From Terfezia claveryi (lineage: Eukaryota; Ascomycota; Pezizomycetes; Pezizales; Pezizaceae): a stretch of 64,000 bases of DNA. The position numbers and the translations under genes were made by a program. The notes beneath the pieces are model-generated. The model was not told the origin of the DNA, ran no database searches, and saw only the letters and a list, made by a program, of their open reading frames with translations. The stretch spans positions 496,001 to 560,000 of the forward strand of contig WHUX01000008.1 of the NCBI GenBank assembly GCA_015179025.1. Direction: 5' to 3'. Below, in pieces: positions 1 to 11,196 of the stretch; the first letter of the stretch is position 1, and the number at the start of each line of letters is the position of its first letter.

Positions 1-1220
1 ACCCCCACGCATCACTCCACCCGCAGAAATTCTCCCCGTGGATCCTCGTCGCGCGGGAACCCTGTACCAATCCGACCATAGGGGCGAGCGCGCGGAGTGC
101 GATTTTCACGTTTAGACCTGGGAGGAAAGTTGAGGCTGGTGGGGGTGGAGATGGGGGGGAGTGGGATTTCAGCGAGTGGTGGGGTAGGGGCGTCTGGAGC
201 GTGGAGGTTAAGCAGCCGGAGTTGATGGTGAGTAGGAGGTATACCCCCTTGCCGCCTGATGTTGGTGCGGCGGGGAGGGAGGGGCAGGGGGAGGATGGTG
301 GAGAGAAGGAAGGGGAGTTAAGGATGTTGATCAAGGAGGAGGAAGGGGGGGAGGTGTCGAGGTGGTTGTTTGGCCTGCCTGTGGGGGCGGTGGTGGGGTT
401 TAGAGGGCCGAGGTGGGAATGGATTGCCCCTGCTTCATGGAGTAGGCAGGGAAAGGAGGATAGAAATCTGGATCGAGAGGGGGAGAAGGTCGTCGTATTT
501 CTAGCAGGTGGAACGGGGATTGCTCCCGCGATCCAAGTCTTCCGAGCTATTATTGAATGTGAAGCGAAAAGTTCAACACCTCCAAATACAAATACAACTA
601 CAGATACAACTACAGATCGCACTACGAAGCCGCATACATCTTACACCATCCTCTGGGCTATACGCACCCCCTCGGACCTCCCCCAACCCATTCTCCACGA
701 ACTAACACACCTCTCCCAGCTCGCCTCCAAATATAACATCTCCCTCACCCTCACCCCACATATCGACTCGCAAGCGCAGTTCATAACACAAGCCGACATC
801 CAAGCTGCGCTGACCCCTCCCGAGCTCCCCCACCACAACCACCACCACCCGAACACAAGTCTGTATGCACCCTCGTGGGGTGAGTGGATTAAGGGCTTCT
901 TTTTCCTCGGTAGTGCTGGGGAGGAGGAGAAGGAGAAGAAGAAATCAAATGTGTATGTGGTGCATGACCCCAGGGATAAATATATCTTCGTCAGCGGGCC
1001 AGAGGGGTTCGTCAGTTATTTTGCGGGGGAGAAGGGCGAGGATGGAGAGAGTCAGGGGAGGGTAGGCGGGGTGGTGAGGGAGGTGGTTAAGTGGGGGAGG
1101 AAGATGGAGAGGAAGGCCTTGGAGGGTATGAGGTTGGAGAAGGAGGGGATAGGGGAGAAAGTGGAAGAGGAGGGAGAGCCGGGGGTGAGGAGGGCAAGGT
1201 GGTTTGTTTGGAAACTTTGA
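1..1220 (+). CDS. CYC2: CYC2-like mitochondrial FAD/NAD(P)-binding oxidoreductase, 5'-partial
   Basis: The reading frame is open from base 3 and enters from outside the window, so the start and N-terminus (mitochondrial presequence, first part of the FAD domain) are missing; about 405 codons are present and stop at 1218-1220. Seen: an FSPWILVAREP block near the left edge; a ferredoxin-reductase-type FAD motif RRYTPLPP near 235-258; a nucleotide-binding loop VVFLAGGTGIAPAIQ near 490-535; and a terminal VSGPEGFVSYFAG motif near 990-1026. Family knowledge: this order matches fungal Cyc2, an inner-membrane flavoprotein supporting haem attachment to cytochrome c, and more broadly cytochrome b5 reductase-like enzymes. 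Low-complexity Thr/Asn/Asp and His-rich insertions (about 575-625 and 830-860) interrupt the NAD-binding half. Coding-strand composition flips from G-rich to C-rich near 560-640. No intron is needed. A generic cytochrome b5 reductase is the alternative. Confidence 0.75.
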   Translation, partial: PHASLHPQKFSPWILVAREPCTNPTIGASARSAIFTFRPGRKVEAGGGGDGGEWDFSEWWGRGVWSVEVKQPELMVSRRYTPLPPDVGAAGREGQGEDGGEKEGELRMLIKEEEGGEVSRWLFGLPVGAVVGFRGPRWEWIAPASWSRQGKEDRNLDREGEKVVVFLAGGTGIAPAIQVFRAIIECEAKSSTPPNTNTTTDTTTDRTTKPHTSYTILWAIRTPSDLPQPILHELTHLSQLASKYNISLTLTPHIDSQAQFITQADIQAALTPPELPHHNHHHPNTSLYAPSWGEWIKGFFFLGSAGEEEKEKKKSNVYVVHDPRDKYIFVSGPEGFVSYFAGEKGEDGESQGRVGGVVREVVKWGRKMERKALEGMRLEKEGIGEKVEEEGEPGVRRARWFVWKL

Positions 1221-1993
1221 AGGTTGGGCGGGTTGGTGGTGGTGGATATGTATATGTTCTTGCAGGCTCGCTCACGGGTGAATGTCCATACCTATATCAA
1301 GAAAGAAAGCAAAAAACTCGCCATCCTTTTTTGTGTGTGGCCATAATTAATTTGGGTCCCCCATCACTTCAGGGTAACTTATCTCTTCAAGCAATTTTTT
1401 ATAGCAGTTGATTAAAGTCACCCTCCTCCTCTGATAGCATGTAACGTAGAGGTTCGAGGAAGCTTGTAATATATATACTTCTAACTTACTAAACCCCCCC
1501 GATCCCCCACCAATAATACGAGCTCCAACTAATCCCTCCAACTCCAATGCTAACTTCGAATAACAAAAACCAAGGACAAATTATTAGTTAAGCACTCTTT
1601 TTCACAACAACTCTAGCAATAATATCGGCCGGCCCTGGTGGGGGGAGGGGACTATAGCAAGTTAGGTTATGTTGCCAAATATTAAATATGAGAATGTCTA
1701 ATATAGGGAGAGAGAGGTCTGACTATACCTAACACTTGAAAATATATGAACATGGAACGATTATGGCGCATCATGTACGCACGAAAAGAAAAGAAGTATT
1801 AGCACTAACTGAACGGTGTTGTGATACCGGTATATGAAAAAGTAAAAGCTCCCCGCACCACCCACCTTCCCTATGCGTATCACACAAGCTCAACACAATA
1901 TACGAAAAACGAAAAAAGAAAAAAGAAAAAAATGGGGAAGGGGAAGGGATGATGGTTTTATGTGTTCGTATAAAAGGAGAAAGATTTGCTTCT
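1221..1993. other. Intergenic, no gene recognised
   Basis: Short frames only, none with recognisable protein motifs. It holds the presumed 3' flank of the CYC2-like gene, C/G runs and an A-rich tract near 1915-1932. A run of four A at 1972-1975 reads as TTTT on the minus strand and lies about 20 nt past the 3' end of the first tRNA gene, so it can serve as its Pol III terminator. Confidence 0.5.
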
Positions 1994-2073
1994 TGCTCAC
2001 ACTGTGATTCGAACACAGGATCTCGTCATAAGATAGTACTAGTGACGCGCTTTACCACCTAAGCCATGCGAGC
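1994..2073 (-). tRNA. tRNA-Thr(AGT), 7-nt intron, copy 1
   Basis: The minus strand folds as a cloverleaf. Acceptor GCTCGCA pairs with TGTGAGC (one G-T pair), with discriminator A. The D stem is GCTT/AAGC, the anticodon stem CGTCA/TGACG, and the T arm CTGTG-TTCGAAT-CACAG. Removing 7 nt (CTATCTT) between positions 37 and 38 leaves the loop CTAGTAA, anticodon AGT, which decodes threonine ACN codons. Length is 80 nt, i.e. 73 + 7. The T-loop (B box) is canonical. A TTTT run lies just downstream at 1975-1972. Confidence 0.88.
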
Positions 2074-2380
2074 TCAATGTAGACTTTTATTGTGTATAAC
2101 TAAACATGATTGGAAACTGTCTTTGGCAAACTCAAGCAAGCTAGCTATGCAACGTGGTAATTAGTAAGCACAGTTCCTAGGGGAGTCATCAGAGAGCAAT
2201 GTGAGCAAATGCGAAGCTAACTTTGCTCGTAGAGGCTTGGCATGAGACTAAGCAATGTGTCGTCATGGAGCGTTGGCGCATCGTCTGATTGCCAACGATA
2301 CTCTCATCGCTCAAGAAGTTTTTTAAAAAAAAAGCCCTGAATGGCCAAATCAAAAAGGTATGCTGCAAAAAAAACTACTT
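2074..2380. other. Spacer between the two tRNA-Thr genes
   Basis: About 300 bp with no coding frame of interest. An A-run at 2367-2374 is an eight-T terminator on the minus strand for the downstream tRNA copy. Nothing else was recognised. Confidence 0.5.
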
Positions 2381-2460
2381 TGCTCACACTGTGATTCAAA
2401 CACAGGATCTCGTCATAAGCCAATACTAGTGACGCGCTTTACCAACTAAGCCATGCGAGC
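2381..2460 (-). tRNA. tRNA-Thr(AGT), 7-nt intron, copy 2, altered T-loop
   Basis: Same cloverleaf and anticodon loop (CTAGTA + intron TTGGCTT + A) as copy 1; 80 nt. It differs by a T-loop reading TTTGAAT instead of TTCGAAT. This changes the near-invariant C56 and the core of the internal Pol III promoter B box (GTTCGAATC to GTTTGAATC). The acceptor, D and anticodon stems are intact and an eight-T terminator follows at 2374-2367. The altered C56 may reduce transcription and the D-loop/T-loop tertiary contact, so this could be a decaying copy. Confidence 0.8.
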
Positions 2461-5400
2461 GGTGTTGACGGCCGTCACAAATGGCATCTAAATGACGGCT
2501 GGCGTACATACGGTATGCTCAGGGTAAGGTGAATACAATTGCATCGAGTGACAAGGTTAACAGGATAATTGCGTCAATATTGCAACTTGACATACTCTCA
2601 ATGACCAGTGGCGGTCAGAGAGTTGAGGGTAATTCCCAGGAATTTAGGGAAAAAATTAATTCAATACTAATTTTTGGTTTTTCCTGAGTGAAGCTCCATT
2701 TATAACGGTTGTAGTCAAAAAATTCACCATTTGTGGTAGTAATAGATTTGCCTCCTTGTAGGCAAATTGATGTCCCGCACTTGTATTTGTACGTATGCCT
2801 CCTATTCACTACCTAGTACCGTTTTCATATAGGCACGTGCCCACATTATTTTTTTCCTTTTTTCTTTTTCCATTTTCCATTTTCGGTCCGTTTACTTCTC
2901 TTTCAGGGTAACTAAATACTGCTGGCACAAAGGAATGTAGACTACCCAGGGCCCAGTTTTGGTTGAGGAGCACATACCGAACCAAGGATATCATTGAACT
3001 CTGGGTAACACGAAAATTAATCATAGCATGAGATCACTCTACAGCTTCTAATGGTTGCTTTTTTTTATTGTACCGGATACCATGAAAGCATAATAGGAAG
3101 GGCGACTATTAATGGCAACTATGTGAGCTTATTTCGCCGGCATGATACCAGCCAGTCCCAAGTCGGGCAAGAGAACATGGCTCGGGAAGTGCCGGCAGCT
3201 CATTGCAAGTAGAGCATTGCTCCATCGCGAAATTGTGGCTTTGCGCGCTGTCTCAAACAACACAGCCCCTTGGCACGACCAGCATAGCAACGCTAGTACT
3301 GTAGGAAGCCGTCTCAAGCCACACCTGGAGTGTGGCACAAACATATTTGTATCAGAGTCCTACGATATGTACACGGGATCATCCACTAGGCTTGTTATAT
3401 CCCAACTCAAGATATTAGATAATAATTCGCCTCCACTCTCAGACAGATCTACGGTGCTGGCCCCGATTATATAGTCTGACCTCGAATTTATCTTTGAATT
3501 GGTGCCACGTTTGGAAGTTCTGCAGTCAGTATGTCATTAGTAGTCTCACTTCATGCACTTTGCTCTACTCTATTTGATGCCAGACTAGCAAAATCTTCCG
3601 GAGAGGTGGTTTTTTTTATTTATAGCTCCTCAATTGACAACCAACGGAGTGCACACTCTAGTCATAAACATCGGAAAGAACTTGTCTCGTTCCGCAATAC
3701 CCCGCGTCATCGATTTTCGTCGAAGGGTTTTTATGACAGCACAGCGTGCGGCCTACATATCATCTCTCCGTACGAGGCTATATCCGCATGTGGTCTCAAG
3801 AAGGTATGTGTTGATTGGGAATACACCTCGTCAGCGATTCGGTAAACGGCGGCGTGTCCAGCTTTCGATACCAACCCTGATTGGGGCGTGGTAGGGAATG
3901 TGGATGTCACAAGAGAGGGACATGTTGTGTGGTGAATCCACATAGGAATCTTGTCCTACTGCCAATAGGTCTGGTTCCCAATTTTCGGAGTAAGCTGGTC
4001 GTCAATACAAGCTCGATAAAATACAATCAGGCTGGGATATTCAATTTAAAATGGGAAGGGGCAAAGTTGTGGACAGGGGTTGTCAGTGATGAGTGTAGAA
4101 GAACAGCCTTTGGAAGATCGAATGGTATAAACGAGAAACAGCCCTAGGAAAGTATGTGAACGTATAATGAAGTTCCCGAAGATAAGTAAGAACCTTAAAC
4201 AACGGATAGCTCAAGCCACCGAAACGTCAAGCAGTAACTTCTCTATTGTATGCTGCAAAATACCGAAGAAGCTCGTCTGAGACGCATTATTTGTTTCGAG
4301 TGTAATTGTCAATGAGGGTAGGACGGTAGCAATTGGTTGTAATGTTCTGAGAAATGGTTGGAGGAGCATCAAGGAATATGGGATGTCGTTAAAATATGGC
4401 AAGGGCGTATATGAGGAGATTAAATGGTTCCCGAGGAAGCTGAATTTAGTTTGCATTCAGTCGTTGGCATCAGTGGGGAATTCCTCATCGTTCCTGTTGT
4501 TCAGAAGATAAACAAATAGGTCTTGGTCAAGGAGTCAGTGTTGTAAGATGATGGCGAGCGGAATTTTTGAGCAAAATGGGGTCCTGCTGGAGCCGGCTTA
4601 CCTTCTGAATAGCTTGAGATATGTAAATAAAGTAGACCACCATCAAGCCCAACTGTCTATTCCCTTTCTCCATATATTTTGTTCTACCTACCTCCATATC
4701 CCTTACTTTTCTCTTTCCCCCTCTCACCCATAGTTTGTAAGATAAATTCTAGTTGTATAAAGTGGCGTCCTGTGGTTACTATATGTTGCATAACGCCCGT
4801 ATGGTAAATATAGAGTAGGAATCCTCTCGATAGCTACGTGAAAAGCATCTACGGGAATATATATTGTTCAAAGGTAATTTTTTGTGTTTCATCATTATGG
4901 TTATGCTTGGTTCCTTCAAGTCTTGTATAGGCCAGAATACGCTAGAGTCAACTGTGTGTAGGTTAGAGGGTTCCGTATTTCAATTATCAGTCCAATCTCA
5001 TTAAGATTGAAATGGGAGCCTAACTAGGGGGCCATGGAGTAAACTTTCCGTACCTGAGCAACAAGCTCTCGAGGCTCGCTGATAACCATATGAAGCGGCC
5101 GGCGCCCCCCGCATAGTATTTTAGCAGTCGCCCAATATCACTAACCTACGTAGCTTCCACAAGCCAGCACCTGCACCACTTCATCAAAACGAAATATTTC
5201 TGAACCAGGGGGTGTAATTCTGGGACACAGTGATCTCGGATGTGTTCCTATTGCCACAGTGAGTAAACACGAGTTAGCCCTTGGCTGAGATTCCCTCTGC
5301 CTAGTTTCCTAATGGGGTTCACAGCTCGAGAAATCCCGCCAAAGAAAAATCCGCAGGCCTCTGGGCCAACCATAGCATCTGGAAGGCTTTGCCGAAACAG

Positions 5401-6121
5401 TGCTAAGAGGTCACCTGAGACCACCTGTAGCAGGGGTGAGTTTCTTTTCTCTCCCCAACATCGTGTTCTTCCCAGTGATCTGTAGTTCAGCTAGCCTCTT
5501 GAGACTAATTACCCGGGCAACCCACAGTCAGCAATGATGTTGTTGCAGTCATACAGAACTGAAGCTAGCGTGGATCTCCCGTTAATGAAACAGAGCCTTA
5601 TTCCAGATTCGATGCAGAGTACCTGAGTGAGCACCCTATCTCGTTTGATAGATCCAACAAAAGACGCCAAAGAGAACCGGGGTAAGGTATGTGAAACAGT
5701 CACGTGACATAGGTCATGAAGTAAGGATTTTTATTTTGACCTAATTTGTGCGTGTGGTGGTCGCCTGCCCCAGTTTTTTTGTCGTACCGGTACCGGTACC
5801 CCAGGTTTTCCTGTCTGTGCCGCAACTCTACCGCGGGACAGGGATTTGCCATCCCCTGATCCATGGAATTTCCCCACAACTGCCCCACTTCTGTGCTCTT
5901 TTTACTGTAAATTAACAGGCGTGGTCGAAGGGGCAAAAATGGAAAACCGAAAAAGGTAATTTATGCAGACGCCGACGGCGTCTTCCCAGGTTCCTCAGTG
6001 GAAGGCAACTCCACCACAGACAGTACTAGTGATTTCCTGCATACTGTCATGCCAAAAGCCCAGCTCCTCTCCACATAATCAGTCTGCGCATACTATCCTC
6101 AACCGCACATGCCAATTCCAA
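2461..6121. other. 3.7-kb intergenic region, no gene recognised
   Basis: The longest frames (about 80-110 aa, e.g. 3142-3474, 3531-3845, 3881-4147) show no recognisable motif and no splice-linked partner. A 16-bp perfect palindrome of alternating GTACCGGTAC units sits at 5784-5799. The 3' flank of BMT2 lies at the right end. Confidence 0.5.
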
Positions 6122-7059
6122 TTATTCTACTATAATAGCGAAATTATTGCGGCGCTTTCCCCCTCTGACTACTTCTTTCTTGAACTTGAGGATACCGCCT
6201 TGGTTCTTTAAAATCCAGAGCTGGTACAATAGTTTGCTGGATAGTTTTTGTCGATACAGGGAGTAGCCCAAAGAAGTCATAATATTAGTGAGCCGTTTTT
6301 CATCTAGATATCGAGAATTTGTAACGCACGGTGCGGGTAATACCAGGAATAAGGACGGGAAAAGAGCGGAAAATTGTGGATCTTCAAGCTTCGTATGCTG
6401 GAGAAATAAGGTAGTTCTTCGTAGCATCTCACCACGCTGTGCTGGCGATGGTACGTAGTTTAAAACCAAAGACAGCGAAATTATATCAAACTTCTCTCCA
6501 TCATCAATTGGAATAGAGAGTCCCATGAAGTCTTGAGACATGATATCTGGATGTTGAGAGTGGAGATCTATTCCGGTGACTTGAAACATGGGCGACTTCG
6601 AGCACGCATTGGTTGTACTAAGTGCCCCAACCTCTAGCAATCGTAGGGAAGGCAGGTCTATCATTTCTTTCGATGGTTGAGCCTCCTTAATCCAGTCCAT
6701 CAAAATCTTGGAAGAGTCTCCGCCACGTTTTTCGGATTGGCCAGCAATCTATATCAGGTGCAACGCTCATTAACATTACTAGCTCAGCCTAATTTCCTGC
6801 GGGGAGGGCCGGTAATATCACTTACACTCGCTTGCTGGTACCACTCCAACCCCCCATTAGCATCTATTTCTGCCTCCAGGCCTTCCGCTGTAACGGAGTC
6901 GCCGCTCGCAACAGCTTGTGCCAGCTTCTTCTGTAGTGTATGATGACGATTGATCACAGTCCGACTTGTCTTTGATGACAAGGCAGGATTAGGGGCTTTT
7001 CGATGCTTTCGAGACAGCAAAGTCGGGCGTATACGTGTATTCTTTGTTCGTCGTCCCAT
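6122..7059 (-). CDS. BMT2: 25S rRNA adenine-N1 methyltransferase Bmt2
   Basis: Two exons: 7059-6826 and 6748-6122, joined over a 77-nt intron (GTAAGT...ATATAG). The spliced frame closes at 286 aa. Seen: a basic N-terminus; a conserved block INRHHTLQKKLAQA (about residues 40-55); GGLEWYQQAS at the exon junction, continuing as IAGQSEKRGGDSSK; the SAM-binding motif LLEVGAL near residue 116; a following acidic-loop stretch with GIDLHSQHP; and a C-terminal KKEVVRGGKRRNNFAI block. Family knowledge: Bmt2 is a nucleolar SAM-dependent enzyme that makes m1A in helix 65 of 25S rRNA. The ATG at 7059 is preferred over an upstream in-frame TTG. Both boundaries are supported by restoration of family motifs across the junction. 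Confidence 0.93.
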
Positions 7060-9336
7060 GGTGCGCAAGGACGTTGAGGGCAGAATTCACTGCTTGTTAT
7101 AGGGCGTTCGGCAGTTGAATAAAGTTTAGTGCTGCATACCCGATTTTGATCGAACGCCAAGCTCAAACCAATCTTGCGATGTCCTAATTTCACCACGCCC
7201 AACGGCCGTAATGACATGGCAGCCCATGCTACTTCACCAACACCGTATTCCTTGCTCCTTCGCCTGCATTCTCATATGTGCCTTGACTTCATCTGCTACG
7301 CGGCAGAAGATAGTTGCTGATACAGCAGAACCGCTGGCGTGGTTCTGGAAAAAAATAAAACGGTTACAGGGTCAAGAGGATGTTTCAGATCCTCAGGTTC
7401 AATGTAGGTACCTAGCTCTGGCCATTCAGTTTGGGAATACCAATTCTAACCAAGTAGTGTAGTTCCACATCGTAATTCGTCCCCTGAAACCCCAACATGG
7501 ATCGATATACCAGCTAAACGTCTCCAGATGCATCTAAAGGAAGAAATATAGTGCCGTCTCTAATGCCACTCCATGCATAGCATGATATTTTCCCCACTCA
7601 TCCCGTGATGCATGGAAAGCAATAAGTAAGTGAGTGGTAATTTTTTTGGGTCATGATACTGGTATCTTAAAAAGTGAGGCTGCGAATATCTCTTGATAAC
7701 CAATTTTGTTGCTGGGGTTCGGCCTGAATAAGCTTTCAGTGCCAGTGAGCGTTGAAAAGTCTTAGGTGGGGAGAGGAAGTCGGAAATCTTTGTTTCAGCA
7801 AATGATGACAGCTTCTCGCTCAAATGAGGGCCAACTCATCGCTCCTTGGGCAGTTCAGCGGCGTTTCATAGCAAGTTAACAGCTGCCACGATAGAAATAT
7901 TGGAAGTACACCACTATCCTATGTCATGACGTTCAGGCTCTGAAGGGTCGTACCGGAGTGACATGGGCTTACGGGTGTGGAAGATTGCATGGAAAAAATC
8001 TTGAGGAATGCGTCTCGTCATGAACCTCAGATATATCTCAGACTTTACTGAAATATTATTGTGAAGGAGGCTTTGCAGTGGCCGGTATCGAAGGATTGTT
8101 TCCTACTCAATCTCGGTTGATCCGCTGCTCAAGCATGCGCCTGCATATTATTGGGCTGGAAAGATCGGGAAGGAATACATTGGGAAGGTTCTGAGATGGC
8201 TCCCTAGTATCTGGTTGAGTTTACTGGGCACATTGGTGGCTTCCCTCGCAGGCTAAATACGTCAATCAATTCTGGTTAGCAGGTCCGTGAATATTCTCTC
8301 AGCGTCTGAAGAATTCAAATCACATTCGGCGATGCTCAGTAAGTACATAGTAGGCTGCAAAACCTCGCACCCAACCTGCTGGGATGGCTTAGGACGAATC
8401 CAGCCGCGACAAGTGCCGTTCTCAACTCCCGTGCCAGGACCTACCTAGTGGCGACACAATTAAAAATCGATCGGGATATGCATATATGTACTAAGCGAAA
8501 TAACAGATGTTGGTGGCGATTGCTGCTGAGGATGCAGATGAGGCTAGAATTTTCTAAGGCTTTTATTTCAGCTTTCATCATTTCGGTGGGGGCGAATCTA
8601 TCCCACATGGGGGGAGCTGTGGTTGATACGCCGTTATTGGGGCGGTCTCCCAACCATAGTTGGTTGATAAGCGTGACCAAGGTCTCCAGGGACGAAACAG
8701 ACTGGTGGGTCTCTTGCATGCCTACACCAAAAGTTGGCCTGTACAACATTTCCATTCGAGAGTCCACGCCCTCTCTTTCCCCCCCCCCCCCCCACCCACA
8801 CGAACAAACGTGCACCATGAACATTACAATGTCTGCAATATACACCCCTTTCACTCACAAAACTACTAGATATGCTCACCTCCGCCGCGCAACGCTAGAG
8901 CGATAAATATCGTCATATAACAATTACACAAATGGGTTATGCATTCTTGATATCTTTGCACAAGTTGACCCTGCACATTTCCAATCCTGGTTCTCACTTT
9001 GCGATGCCGGACTTGTACAGCCATCAGGCTACAGCTCGATATTCCACCTTAGCAGTGAGCCCATTGGGCTGGAGCACTATTGCGTGGGGTCTTTGGTCAA
9101 CTGATGCATGCTATCATGGGGGTACCGCCCCCTCTCTGGGCAGCCATTCCCTGCTGAAGGCATATATTCTACATCTTCTCCGTATTTTCAAGATGTCTGC
9201 TCACCATCAGAATTTTGTCAACCTCATCACCCAAATTCGAACAGTGGGATCCCAGGTGTCGACTATGGAAAGCACAATTACAGAACCTGCTCCTCAATTA
9301 GGAACCTTTAGTTCTGCTATACAGAGCAGGCTGCCT
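7060..9336. other. Intergenic region between divergent BMT2 and P450 genes
   Basis: Presumed promoter space for two genes transcribed away from each other. Frames at 8448-8906 (+) and 8441-8854 (-) overlap each other around a poly-C run at about 8780-8793 and have no motif. The P450 reading frame is open back to an ATG at 8932, but the upstream part lacks P450-like sequence and is treated as 5' UTR or leader. Confidence 0.45.
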
Positions 9337-11196
9337 ATGGCCTCGCTAAATACTGATCTTGCCTTCGAGCCATACCCTTATGGATTGGTTTACGCACTCT
9401 GCACAAACGAACCCGATGCTACACCGTCACCGTTCTCCCCAATCCTTGGACTCTCTATTCTCCTCCTGATGTTCCTCGTTGCCATGGATTACCAGCGTAG
9501 TTTGAAGATGTAGGTGTTACAGTCCACCGTTGTCTGCACGTCACTAACAGCTTATTCAGGCCGCCAGGCCCTTTGCCGATACCAATCTTTGGGAACAAAT
9601 GGGCGCTACCTCTTAGAAAGCCTTGGTATAAGCTCAAGCAATGGACCGATGAGTACGGCTCAATTGTTACAATATGGACTGGCCGCAGACCCACGATTGT
9701 CATTGGAGATCCGAAAGTTGCATGTGATCTATTAGAAAGACGGTCTGCCAAATATTCGTCCCGGCCGCGATTTGTTATATTGGGTATGTTACTAGCATAT
9801 ATATGGCGTACAAACCTATTCTAAGTTATAATATAGGTGAATTATTTACAAACAACGACGCCTTATTGACAATGCCTTATGGAGAAAGGTGGCGTGCAAC
9901 AAAGAAAATCTTTCATCTTGGATTGTGCAAAAACGCCTGCGATAGTTACAAACCTATCCAGGAATCGGAGTCTCGGAGATTGGCCCGTGATCTTTTGATG
10001 GATCCCTCCCGATTTGGAAAACACCTCGAGCGATACACTGCGTCGGTAATGTTTTGTGTTGCTTACGGAAGAAGGGTCGATACATTGAATGACCCTGTGA
10101 TTGAAAAAATATATGAGAGAATGAGCTACATGGCTACTTTGAATGTGTATGTCTGCTTCCTTCCTACAATAACATTGTATTCATTTGTTATTAGGCCTGG
10201 CGCTTTTTGGGCGGAGTCCTATCCAATTCTCAAGCTTATTCCCGATTGTATTGCGCCCTGGAAACGAGAAGTCAAGCGCAGAGGCGCAGAGAGCACTAAA
10301 ATGCTACTGGATCTTGCAAATGCAGTAAAACTGCAGACAGAAGCTCCTGAATCGTTCACGAAGACACTTTGGAAAAAGCACATAGAACAACCGGACTCAA
10401 TGACCGAGAGAGAAATTGCGTACGCTACAGGGTCTTTGTTTGGGGCTGGGAGTGATACCACTGCCTCCACGCTGCAAAGCTTTGTCCTGGCTATGACTTG
10501 TTTTCCCCATACTGCCAAGAAGGCACAGGAGGAACTAGACCGTGTACTTCCAAAGGGTCGCTCGCCAACTTGGGGCGATATGCCCAACTTACCTTACTGC
10601 AACGCTGTTATAAAAGAAACTCTCAGATGGAGGCCTGTTGCGGTCATGGGCGGTACTCCTCATGCAACTACCCAGGACGACTACTACAATGGACTCTTTA
10701 TCCCGAAGGGTACCACGGTCATGGGGAATTTATGGGCTATACATCACAACGAGAAATACTTCAACGACTCTCATAACTTCATTCCTGAACGGTATCTGGG
10801 CGAGGCACAGAGTGGGCTAGAAATATACCCCAGCCGTGATGGGCATTCCGCATTTGGATGGGTGCGTCGGGCTTCCAAGACTTCCAGTTGACTATGCGAT
10901 GAATGCTGACATAAAGACAGGGACGCCGGATTTGTCCAGGAAAGCTTCTTGCCGAAAATTCGCTCTTCATCTCCATAACTCGTATTCTCTGGGCCTTCAA
11001 TATCTCAAAAGCTAAAGATGAATCTGGCGTGGAAGTCACACCAAACATTTTCGACTATACAGATGGATTTAATTCAAAGCCGCAGCCATTCTTTTGTGAT
11101 ATCAAAGTTCGAAATCCAGCAATCGAGGAGATCATCAACAGTGAAGCTCAAGAAGGAGAGAGGTTTCTTGGTAGGTATCTTTATGACGGGAAGTGA
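9337..11196 (+). CDS. Cytochrome P450 monooxygenase (E-class, group I)
   Basis: Five exons: 9337-9509, 9560-9783, 9837-10146, 10195-10861, 10921-11196; introns of 50, 53, 48 and 59 nt. The frame closes at 549 aa. Seen: a hydrophobic anchor ILGLSILLLMFLVA followed by a proline-rich hinge PPGPLPIPIFG; the WR-type C-helix motif GERWRATKK; the oxygen-binding I-helix AGSDTT (about residue 318); the K-helix ETLR (about 376-379); the PERYL segment; and the haem loop FGWGRRICPG (Cys about 463), restored only by splicing the 10862-10920 intron. All catalytic landmarks are present. It is probably an ER-bound oxidase of small hydrophobic substrates; the substrate is unknown and no biosynthetic neighbours are visible. 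The start is uncertain: 9193 and 8932 are in-frame alternatives. The third intron is a multiple of three without a stop, so its retention would also give an open frame. Confidence 0.92.

Noticed and set aside
3142..3474. 110-codon plus-strand frame
   Set aside because: No recognisable motif and an antisense frame of similar length; treated as chance.
8448..8906. 152-codon frame overlapping a 137-codon antisense frame
   Set aside because: Crosses a poly-C run and shows no family motif; both frames cannot be genes and neither has support.
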